DNA of 64,000 nt from Harryflintia acetispora (lineage in GTDB: Bacteria > Bacillota > Clostridia > Oscillospirales > Ruminococcaceae): assembly GCA_004340125.1 (NCBI GenBank), contig SLUK01000008.1, forward strand, positions 106,898 through 170,897, in the 5' to 3' direction. Below, one piece after another: positions 58,304 to 64,000 of the stretch; within the stretch, counting starts at the first letter, position 1; each line of letters opens with the position of its first letter. Both the position numbers and the translations under genes were made by a program. Below the pieces are notes generated by a model. That model was not told the origin of the DNA and searched no databases. It worked only from the letters and a program-made list of their open reading frames with translations.

Positions 58304-59524
58304 TCAGCCCTGGCCGGTCACGAGCCGCAGAAGCAGCTCGACGATCTTCTCCATCGACTGCACCGAAATATACTCGTAACGCCCGTGCATGTTGTGCCCG
58401 CCCGCGCAGATGTTCGGGCAGGGCAGGCCCATGTAGGACAGGCGCGAGCCGTCGGTCCCACCGCGGGTCGGCTCGACGATCGGCGTGATCCCGAGCTCCA
58501 CCATCGCGGCCTTTGCCGCCTCGATGAGCTCAAAATGCGGCTCGATCTTCTCGCGCATATTGTAGTAGCTGTCCCGCAGCACCAGGTTCACCGTCCCGGC
58601 GCCGTACTTCTCGTTGAGGTAGTCGGCGATCGCTTGCAGGGTATGCTTGCGTTTTTCAAAGAGGCCCCGGTCGTGGTCCCGCACGATGTAGTGCAGCCGC
58701 GTGCGCTCCACCGACCCCTCGAAGCCCTCGAGGTGGTAAAAGCCCTCGTACCCCTCGGTAAAGGCGGGGGCCTCCTGGGGCGGGAGCATGCTATGGAATT
58801 CCATCCCGATCAGGATGGAGTTTTTCATCTTGTGCTTGGCGCTGCCGGGATGGATGTTCACTCCGCTGATCTGCACCTTGGCATCGGCGGCGTTGAAGGT
58901 TTCAAAGCTCAGCTCCCCGAGCACCCCACCGTCGACCGTGAAGGCGACATCCGCCCCGAAGGCTTTCACATCAAAGAAATCCGCCCCCCGGCCGACCTCC
59001 TCGTCGGGGGTGAAGGCGATTTTAAGCGGCCCGTGCGGAAGCTCGGGATGGGCCATCAGGATTTCGGCCAGCTGCATGATCTCGGCTACCCCGGCCTTGT
59101 CGTCCGATCCGAGGAGGGTGGTCCCGTCGGTCACGATCAAATCCTGTCCGACATACTGGCCCAGCGACTCGAACTCCTCCCGGCGCAGCACGATCCCCCG
59201 CTCACCGTTCAGCACGATGTCCCCGCCGTCGTAATCCTTTACGATCCTGGGCCTGATGTCCTCCCCCGAAATGTCGGGCGAAGTATCCATGTGGGCGATC
59301 AGTCCCAGCACCGGGCCCTTCCTCTTGACGGTGGCGGGGATGGTCCCCATCACATAGCCGTTGTCGTCCATGCGCGCGTCCGCGATCCCCAGCTCCTTCA
59401 TCTCGCGCACCAGCTCCTCGCCCAGCGCCTTCTGCTTTTCGGTGCTGGGGAAGCAGTCCTGCTCGGGCAGGGACTGGGTGTCAAAGGAAATGTACTTCAA
59501 AAAACGCTCGGTCACATTGCTCAC
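58304..59524 (-). CDS. pepT: Tripeptidase T (peptidase M20B)
   Basis: A 406-residue zinc aminopeptidase: LIAHMDTSPDISGE (Zn His/Asp), GTTLLGSDDKAGVAE, FTPDEEVGRGADFFD (catalytic Glu), GVNIHPGSAKHKM and EPTRGGTDGSRLS. It releases N-terminal residues from tripeptides. The start is GTG with AAAGGGG upstream; the longer frame runs into lexA. It is 22 nt after lexA and probably co-transcribed. Confidence 0.95.
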   Translation of the reverse strand: MSNVTERFLKYISFDTQSLPEQDCFPSTEKQKALGEELVREMKELGIADARMDDNGYVMGTIPATVKRKGPVLGLIAHMDTSPDISGEDIRPRIVKDYDGGDIVLNGERGIVLRREEFESLGQYVGQDLIVTDGTTLLGSDDKAGVAEIMQLAEILMAHPELPHGPLKIAFTPDEEVGRGADFFDVKAFGADVAFTVDGGVLGELSFETFNAADAKVQISGVNIHPGSAKHKMKNSILIGMEFHSMLPPQEAPAFTEGYEGFYHLEGFEGSVERTRLHYIVRDHDRGLFEKRKHTLQAIADYLNEKYGAGTVNLVLRDSYYNMREKIEPHFELIEAAKAAMVELGITPIVEPTRGGTDGSRLSYMGLPCPNICAGGHNMHGRYEYISVQSMEKIVELLLRLVTGQG

Positions 59525-59546
59525 AGGAATCCGCCCCTTTCTAAAA

Positions 59547-60152
59547 TCACTCAAGATACCGCAAAACCGCGACCACCTTGCCCAACACCGACATCTCGCT
59601 GACCAGGATCGGCTCCATCGTGCTGTTGCGCGGCTGCAGGCGGTAGTGCCCGTCCTCGCGGTAAAACTCCTTGACGGTGGCCTCGTCCTCGATGAGCGCC
59701 ACCACAATGTCCCCATTTTCAGCCGAAGGGGTGCGCCGGGCGACGATGTAATCCCCGTCGAAGATCCCCGCCTCGATCATGCTCTCCCCCTTGATTTGCA
59801 GCGCAAAGAGCTCGTCGTGGGTGTAGCGCCCGGTCTCAAAGGAGATGTATTCCCCCGTCTCCTGTACCGCCAGGATGGGCGAGCCCGCCGTGACCACGCC
59901 GAGCATGGGCACGCGCAGCGTCTGGGTGCCCTGCCCGCCGGGATGGAGCACCCGGATGGAACGGTTCTTGGCGTTCTCGCGGCGGATATAGCCGCCCTGC
60001 TCGAGCTCGTTGAGATATTTGTGCACCGTAGAGGTGGATTTGATATGGAGCTTCTGGCAAATCTCCCGCACCGAGGGCGGGTATCCCTCATTGTCGATGT
60101 TCTCTACAATGAAGGCCAGCACCTGCCTGTGTATGTCGCCGATCGCGCCCAT
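59547..60152 (-). CDS. lexA: SOS regulator LexA
   Basis: A 201-residue repressor. A winged-helix N-terminus (GYPPSVREICQKLHIKSTST) is followed by the self-cleavage site A89-G90 (VVTAGSP) and the Ser124/Lys161 dyad (GESM and TVKEF). RecA-stimulated cleavage derepresses DNA repair genes. GGAGGGG precedes the ATG at 60152. A palindrome AAACATATGTTT overlapping its promoter is a likely autoregulatory operator. Confidence 0.96.
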   Translation of the reverse strand: MGAIGDIHRQVLAFIVENIDNEGYPPSVREICQKLHIKSTSTVHKYLNELEQGGYIRRENAKNRSIRVLHPGGQGTQTLRVPMLGVVTAGSPILAVQETGEYISFETGRYTHDELFALQIKGESMIEAGIFDGDYIVARRTPSAENGDIVVALIEDEATVKEFYREDGHYRLQPRNSTMEPILVSEMSVLGKVVAVLRYLE

Positions 60153-60195
60153 AAGACCCCTCCTTCGCTTTCTTGGCAATCGCCACTCTGTGGTT

Positions 60196-60234
60196 ATTAT
60201 AGCATACTCATGCGGCAAACGCAAACATATGTTT
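60196..60234 (-). promoter_or_regulatory. lexA promoter with candidate SOS box
   Basis: On the minus strand TATAAT (60201-60196) has an extended TGC and a weak -35 TTGCGT 17 bp upstream. The perfect 12-bp palindrome AAACATATGTTT at 60223-60234 abuts the -35 and resembles the Gram-positive GAAC-N4-GTTC LexA box with one change in each half. Confidence 0.6.
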
Positions 60235-60334
60235 AAATTTTCTTTAAGCCTCCTAAAACGGATTGTTCAGAATTCATCGAATGTTATTTAAACGTTTATT
60301 CACAACGCTTTAACAAACAATTCCTGCAACCTTG

Positions 60335-60486
60335 TATAATAAAAGCATACCCGGTGGATATGAAGGACCTGCCGAAGGGAACGGATTATCCAAACGCTAT
60401 GCCGCAGCGTTTCGGGTATTGCTCTACCCTCCTCAAAACACACCTCAAACAAAGAAAAAAGCCGCCATACGTATGGCGGCTTTTTT
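60335..60486 (+). ncRNA. Candidate structured RNA of unknown class with own promoter and terminator
   Basis: TATAAT (60335-60340) predicts a start near 60347, exactly where a stem begins: ATACCCG (60347-60353) pairs with CGGGTAT (60413-60419). Inside are GGATA/TATCC, enclosing a small CCG/CGG hairpin with an AAGGGAA loop, and AAACGCT/AGCGTTT. Together they form a three-way junction. The 3' stem strand can instead pair with TACCC 6 nt downstream. A perfect terminator (AAAAAAGCCGCCATAC and complement) ends it at 60486. I recognise no known class. Confidence 0.55.
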
Positions 60487-60521
60487 CTGTCCCGCGTCTT
60501 TTAAACGGCGCGGAGGCGTGC

Positions 60522-60527
60522 TATAAT
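60522..60527 (+). promoter_or_regulatory. Promoter of the NUDIX gene
   Basis: TATAAT with extended TGC and a weak -35 (TTTTAA at 60499-60504). In the leader, CCGGGAG (60559-60565) pairs with CTCCCGG (60592-60598) just before the ribosome site. Confidence 0.6.
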
Positions 60528-60605
60528 TTTTACATTGCCACTGGAAAGTTAAAACAGGCCGGGAGGGGAAACGTTTGCGCCCCGACATAAGCTCCCGGAA
60601 AAGGA

Positions 60606-61163
60606 ATGGTCATCAACATGCCCCATTTTGAAAAACAGCTGTCCACGCGCTCCATTTATGATGGACGGATCGTCCACCTGCGCACCGACACCGTCGAGCT
60701 GGAAAACGGCGAGCAGACGCTGCGCGAGGTGATCGACCATCCGGGCGGGGTGGGAATCGTCGCGCTCGACCGCGAGGACAACGTGCTGCTGGTACGGCAG
60801 TTTCGCTACCCCTTCTCGCAGGAGCTGCTGGAAATACCGGCGGGCAAGCTGGAACGCGGCGAGGACCACTACGTCTGCGGCCTGCGAGAACTGCAGGAGG
60901 AGACCGGCTATTCGGCCAAGACCTTCCAGTATCTCGGCTGCCTCTACCCCACTCCGGCCTATCTGACCGAGATTACCCATCTCTACTACGCCCGCGACCT
61001 AACCGCCGGCGGACAGAAGCTGGATGAGGACGAATTTCTCAGCGTGCTGCGCCTTCCCTTCGCGCAGGCGGTGCAGATGGTGCTCGACGGCGGGATCCCC
61101 GACGCCAAAACCCAGGTCGGCCTGCTGCGGGTGGATGCCTTGCGCCGGCAGGGCAAACTCTGA
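60606..61163 (+). CDS. NUDIX hydrolase, ADP-ribose pyrophosphatase type
   Basis: A 185-residue protein with the Nudix box (GKLERGEDHYVCGLRELQEETGYSA) and upstream VRQFRYPFSQELLEIPAG, typical of ADP-ribose pyrophosphatases. The likely reaction splits ADP-ribose to AMP and ribose-5-P. AAAAGGA abuts the ATG at 60606; the ATG at 60618 gives better spacing and may be the true start. A strong terminator follows. Confidence 0.9.
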   Translation: MVINMPHFEKQLSTRSIYDGRIVHLRTDTVELENGEQTLREVIDHPGGVGIVALDREDNVLLVRQFRYPFSQELLEIPAGKLERGEDHYVCGLRELQEETGYSAKTFQYLGCLYPTPAYLTEITHLYYARDLTAGGQKLDEDEFLSVLRLPFAQAVQMVLDGGIPDAKTQVGLLRVDALRRQGKL

Positions 61164-61190
61164 TTTGTGATTGGGTACAAAATATAGAAA

Positions 61191-61233
61191 CCACGAAAGG
61201 CGGCTCTGTACACAGCCGCCTTTCGTGGTTTTT
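61191..61233 (+). terminator. Intrinsic terminator of the NUDIX gene
   Basis: A 15-bp stem (CCACGAAAGGCGGCT and complement) around CTGTACAC, followed by TTTTT. Confidence 0.9.
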
Positions 61234-61244
61234 ACATCCCCGCC

Positions 61245-61312
61245 TATTGGTATGGTTCACCTACACAAACCATACCAATAACTATAATATATTATCTTCC
61301 AAATGTTTGCAA
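61245..61312 (-). promoter_or_regulatory. Perfect 13-bp dyad next to a minus-strand promoter
   Basis: Arms TATTGGTATGGTT and AACCATACCAATA flank a 10-base centre (61245-61280). Next to it, on the minus strand, TTGCAA (61312-61307) and TATTAT (61289-61284) are separated by 17 bp. The predicted start falls inside the dyad, so the dyad may be an operator. No minus-strand gene lies close downstream. Confidence 0.45.
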
Positions 61313-61457
61313 TTGGTTTTTCGAATTTATTTCTAAGTGTTTTTAACAAATATTAGTAATAATTTTTGGATATATCTCACAATCCTATCGCCAAGTTCGA
61401 CCATTTTCTCCTGTGATTCGAGAAAATGCCCCGGGTACGAACACTGCGCGAGGAAAA
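61313..61457. other. AT-rich spacer downstream of the small membrane-protein gene
   Basis: A short hairpin, CATTTTCTC with GAGAAAATG (about 61403-61429), is the only structure seen; it may end the gene at 61458. No gene is supported. Confidence 0.4.
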
Positions 61458-61805
61458 TCATTCCTCCTCCGGGCCGAACAGCCAGAGCAGGAAGGTGACC
61501 ACCATCGCCGCGGCCGAGACCGCGATGGCCGTTTTCCGCAGGATCTCCAACCGGGTCACCCGCAGGAAGGTCTGGGTGTGGAAGCCGTCGGTGACGATCT
61601 GGTCGAACTCGTCCTCGAACTCCTCGGTCGAGACAACAAGCGCCGGGCCGTACTTCGGGGCGATCACATCCACCGACAGGTCCCGCTTCCCCCGCCCGGC
61701 CCTGTGCAGGGAACGCATGATATATCCGGCGGCATATTTCGCCGTGAGAGACACGGCCAGCATCGCCGCAGAAATTTTCATCAGCAGAATTCTTTTCTCT
61801 CCCAA
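61458..61805 (-). CDS. Small membrane protein of unknown function
   Basis: A 115-residue protein with an N-terminal hydrophobic stretch (MKISAAMLAVSLTAKYAAGYI), a central soluble part (SVDVIAPKYGPALVVSTEEFEDEF) and a C-terminal helix ending in an acidic tail (AAAMVVTFLLWLFGPEEE). I choose TTG 61805 with AAAGGGGG 9 nt upstream; ATG 61781 is the alternative. Family not recognised. Confidence 0.55.
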   Translation of the reverse strand: MGEKRILLMKISAAMLAVSLTAKYAAGYIMRSLHRAGRGKRDLSVDVIAPKYGPALVVSTEEFEDEFDQIVTDGFHTQTFLRVTRLEILRKTAIAVSAAAMVVTFLLWLFGPEEE

Positions 61806-61961
61806 TGTCCGGCGCCCCCTTTCATTTTCTCTTCCTTCACTAACTTTGCCAAAAAGGATTAAGCCCATTCCCTTAGGCCCAAACTTTTATCGGGCAATTC
61901 GCCGCTGCTATTATAGTAACACAGGAGCGCGCATAAAATCAATGCGGACCGGATGAATTTA

Positions 61962-61990
61962 TTGCGGCGGGAGAAAAAGTATGGTATACT
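61962..61990 (+). promoter_or_regulatory. Sigma-A promoter of the DUF1624 gene
   Basis: TTGCGG (61962-61967) and TATACT (61985-61990) are separated by 17 bp. Confidence 0.6.
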
Positions 61991-62055
61991 CAAATTGGAA
62001 ATTATTTCTTATTATCCGCTGCAAAAACCGGCGGCGGGAGAACAGGACTGCTAAG

Positions 62056-62799
62056 ATGGACAAGCGTTTAAACGGGCGGGTCTGGCTGCTTGACGAGATT
62101 CGTGGGGTCGCGATCCTGCTGATGGTGCTTTACCACACCGGGTACGACCTGGTGGCCATCTTCGGGCTGGACTTTCCCTTCTTTTTTTCGCGGGGGCTCA
62201 ACTTTGTGCGGGATCTGATGGCCGGTACCTTCATCCTTCTCGCCGGGTGCGCCTGCCGCTTTTCCCGCAACAACCTGCAGCGGGGACTGAGCGTCTTTCT
62301 GTTCGGTATGGCGATGACGGCGGTCACCCTGCTCATCATCCCCGAGCAGCGCATCCTCTTTGGGATTTTACACCTGCTGGGGCTGTCGATGATCCTCTTC
62401 CCCTTCCTGCGGCGCGCGCTGGACAAGCTGCCGCCGCTGTGGGGGTTCCTGCTCTTCACCGCGCTGTTTTTGCTGCTCTTTCGCGTTCCGGCGGGACAGG
62501 TGCTCGGCCTGCCCCTGCCTAGCGCGCCGTATGAGCTGCGCTTTTTGTTCCCGCTGGGGTTCCCTGCCCCCGCCTTCTATTCCAGCGACTACTTCCCTAT
62601 CGTCCCCTGGATGTTCCTCTTCTTTGCCGGGAGCTACGCCGGAATCCCCATCAAGGCCGGCAGGTTCCCTTCCTTCTTCTACCGCCAGCACAGCGAACCG
62701 CTGTGCTTTATCGGGCGGCACACCCTCTGGATTTACGTGCTGCACCAGCCGATCATCTACGGCTTGCTCAGCCTGATTTTTAACGTCCTTCTCGCATAA
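62056..62799 (+). CDS. DUF1624 (heparan-alpha-glucosaminide acetyltransferase-like) membrane protein
   Basis: A 247-residue polytopic protein beginning RVWLLDEIRGVAILLMVLYHTGYD, the signature of DUF1624 acyltransferase-like proteins. It continues with paired helices and ends in FIGRHTLWIYVLHQPIIYG. It probably transfers an acyl group to an envelope sugar. The ATG at 62056 has AGGA 8 nt upstream. The next gene starts 17 nt later. Confidence 0.85.
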   Translation: MDKRLNGRVWLLDEIRGVAILLMVLYHTGYDLVAIFGLDFPFFFSRGLNFVRDLMAGTFILLAGCACRFSRNNLQRGLSVFLFGMAMTAVTLLIIPEQRILFGILHLLGLSMILFPFLRRALDKLPPLWGFLLFTALFLLLFRVPAGQVLGLPLPSAPYELRFLFPLGFPAPAFYSSDYFPIVPWMFLFFAGSYAGIPIKAGRFPSFFYRQHSEPLCFIGRHTLWIYVLHQPIIYGLLSLIFNVLLA

Positions 62800-62816
62800 C
62801 ACGGTCAAAGGGGGAA

Positions 62817-63509
62817 TTGGCCATCAAACGGATCATTCTGCTGCTCACGGCGGTCTTTCTGCTCTACAACCTCGAGGCTCACCTGCGCTTTGAGGTCAGC
62901 TTTCCCCTGCCTGAGCAAAGCGGCATCGAAATCTACAACCAGTTTCTCTCTTCGCTGCAGAGCGGGGTCATCCAAAAGCGCAGCACCATGCTGCGCAGCA
63001 AATACGACCTGGTCAACACCGAGGAGGAAAACATCCGCTTCTCCCGCGAGGGCGGGCGGCTCTATCTGACCTATCAGCACCGTTACCCCGCGGTGTTCTG
63101 GAGCTGGCCGACCCCCAATTACTACGACTCCGACCGGTATTATTACCAGCTCAAGGGGGACTGGTTTTACGACCGGTTCGGCTATTTCGACGACCAGGTC
63201 CGGCTCGGATATTTTTCCATCCCGCCCGAGGTGCTCGACGGGTTGAGCCTGACCAAGGACCTGGTCGAGCTGTCGGGGGACGGCTACCGGATCACCCTGG
63301 TGGCCGAGAATGAAAGCGGCAGCGTACACAATGAAATCGTCATGCAGGCGAGCGCCGATGGGATCATCCACCGGATCGTAATCAGCCAGTACGGCGATAA
63401 GCGGGACGGCGGCCAGCGCCCGCTGCTCGGCCGGCATACCATCCATTACAGCCATGTAAATCAGCAGGTCCCGATCAAAAAGCCGAAAGGCCTCAGCACC
63501 CGGATATAA
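62817..63509 (+). CDS. Exported or membrane-anchored protein of unknown function
   Basis: A 230-residue protein with an N-terminal hydrophobic segment (IILLLTAVFLLYNLEAHL) and a soluble remainder rich in Tyr/Trp (YPAVFWSWPTPNYYDSDRYYYQ). The start is TTG right after AAAGGGGG, so spacing is short. Probably co-transcribed with the DUF1624 gene. Family not recognised. It ends 46 bp before element D. Confidence 0.65.
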   Translation: MAIKRIILLLTAVFLLYNLEAHLRFEVSFPLPEQSGIEIYNQFLSSLQSGVIQKRSTMLRSKYDLVNTEEENIRFSREGGRLYLTYQHRYPAVFWSWPTPNYYDSDRYYYQLKGDWFYDRFGYFDDQVRLGYFSIPPEVLDGLSLTKDLVELSGDGYRITLVAENESGSVHNEIVMQASADGIIHRIVISQYGDKRDGGQRPLLGRHTIHYSHVNQQVPIKKPKGLSTRI

Positions 63510-63555
63510 AGCACGCCCCGGCCGCATGGCTGGGGCGTTTGTAGGATAAGAATTT

Positions 63556-63741
63556 GACCGTTAGCATAGGTTGCTAACGGTCGTCTTTTTATCTGTTTTT
63601 AGAAGGAAACGCGAAAACCTTGCCGGTCCCCTCCGATTTTATCCTAATTATATCCTGTTCTGGAACGGATTTCAAGCCAAAACCTTAATTTTTGCTCCTT
63701 CCCCTCAGCCAAATGACCGAGAGCAACCTATGCTGTAGGTC
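63556..63741 (+). promoter_or_regulatory. Putative invertible promoter element D (186 bp)
   Basis: 27-bp sites lie at 63556-63582 (arm GACCGTTAGC, core ATAGGTT, arm GCTAACGGTC) and 63715-63741 (minus-strand reading: arm GACCTACAGC, core ATAGGTT, arm GCTCTCGGTC). Here the shared core extends to 13 bp. The length and the promoter offset of 91 bp equal those of element A. Confidence 0.75.
63647..63675 (-). promoter_or_regulatory. Sigma-A promoter inside element D, pointing away from the downstream gene
   Basis: On the minus strand TTGAAA (63675-63670) and TATAAT (63652-63647) are separated by 17 bp. Confidence 0.85.
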
Positions 63742-63769
63742 AATTTATTTTGATTGAGGGGGCCATATC

Positions 63770-64000
63770 ATGAAAAGGATCGTTATCGTTTGCACCGCCG
63801 TTTTGGCGCTTGCCGTATTGGGCGGCTTCACGCTGGGGGACAGCGGGGCGCGGGAGCATTACGCTGGTCTGCTCCGGGAGGGAATCATCACCGAGGCTGA
63901 ATTTATGGTGGGCAGCATTTCTGCGGAAATGCAATTGCCGGCTGACGCCGGCGGCCCACCTCATGGGGGGAATCATCCCCCCATGGACCCCCTAACTCTC
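63770..64000 (+). CDS. Small exported SHOCT-like protein (partial, runs off the window)
   Basis: ATG at 63770 with GAGGGGG upstream. The first 77 residues are visible: a signal or membrane segment (IVIVCTAVLALAVLGGF) and LLREGIITEAEF, a SHOCT-like motif. It resembles the protein at 12254. A palindrome (63962-63985) lies inside the frame and translates as GGPPHGGNHPPMDP, so the C-terminal part may be repeat-derived. By analogy a large surface protein may follow outside the window. Confidence 0.65.
   Translation, partial: MKRIVIVCTAVLALAVLGGFTLGDSGAREHYAGLLREGIITEAEFMVGSISAEMQLPADAGGPPHGGNHPPMDPLTL
63962..63985. repeat. Palindrome inside the last open frame
   Basis: CATGGGGGG and CCCCCCATG flank AATCAT. 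It resembles the GATGATT-centred palindrome at 42677-42695, suggesting a dispersed intergenic repeat that has intruded into coding sequence. Confidence 0.6.

Overview
This 64-kb window looks like chromosome from a GC-rich, spore-forming Clostridia, most likely in or near the Oscillospirales. The grounds are Gram-positive GGAGG ribosome sites with many TTG and GTG starts, textbook sigma-A promoters (TTGACA, 17 bp, TATAAT), S-box and FMN riboswitches, a ThyX-type thymidylate synthase, a single-chain glycyl-tRNA synthetase, and sporulation genes (spoVS, a pdaA-like deacetylase, a YjcZ-like micro-protein). No phage, integrase, transposase, CRISPR array or rRNA operon was seen. One intact tRNA-Ser(UGA) lies at the left edge beside a 3' fragment of another tRNA-Ser.

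Layout: 0.4-4.5 kb recD2, comFC and an mreB-like gene; 4.6-8.9 kb a methyltransferase, a MerR regulator, an SLH surface protein, a GLUG-repeat secreted protein and spoVS; 9.0-12.0 kb ymdB, a pseudouridine synthase and a U32 peptidase; 12.3-15.0 kb a small secreted protein and a large Ig-like protein; 15.0-17.2 kb mltG and a glycine-rich micro-protein; 17.3-22.0 kb a six-gene minus-strand run (aldo/keto reductase, thyX, tmk, DUF2156, DJ-1, 5-formyl-THF cyclo-ligase); 22.3-28.3 kb rpe, a MecA-like adaptor, an unusual Rnf-like cluster (C, D, E, A only) and a DUF4015 protein; 28.4-34.1 kb pcrA, an HD hydrolase, a YbaK deacylase, a lipoprotein and a second GLUG protein; 34.2-42.6 kb a Na/Pi symporter, eno, pdaA-like, a ChrB-like protein, a secreted repeat protein and guaB; 42.7-49.1 kb metK (SAM-I riboswitch), ribU (FMN riboswitch), a lipoprotein, an acetyltransferase, an ABC exporter and TraX; 49.1-51.7 kb a strikingly AT-rich island with a radical SAM gene; 51.8-64 kb glyQS, tatD, serC-serA, lexA-pepT, a NUDIX hydrolase and membrane proteins.

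The most interesting signal is a family of four 186-187 bp elements (7100-7285, 12047-12232, 32698-32884, 63556-63741). Each lies directly upstream of a secreted-protein gene. Each is bounded by 27-bp inverted sites with 10-bp arms around a 7-bp core. The core is identical within each pair but different between loci. Each holds one strong sigma-A promoter at the same offset, and all four promoters point away from the downstream gene. This is the signature of invertible promoter switches worked in trans by a tyrosine-type recombinase, with all four loci read here in the apparent OFF state. No recombinase gene lies in the window. The four controlled operons encode paralogous GLUG proteins, an Ig-like protein and SHOCT-like small proteins, which suggests coordinated phase variation of the cell surface.

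A second unusual locus is the Rnf-like cluster. It lacks rnfG and rnfB and has lost most of the residues that bind cofactors in canonical Rnf. A third is a self-contained structured RNA (60347-60486) that matches no class I recognise.
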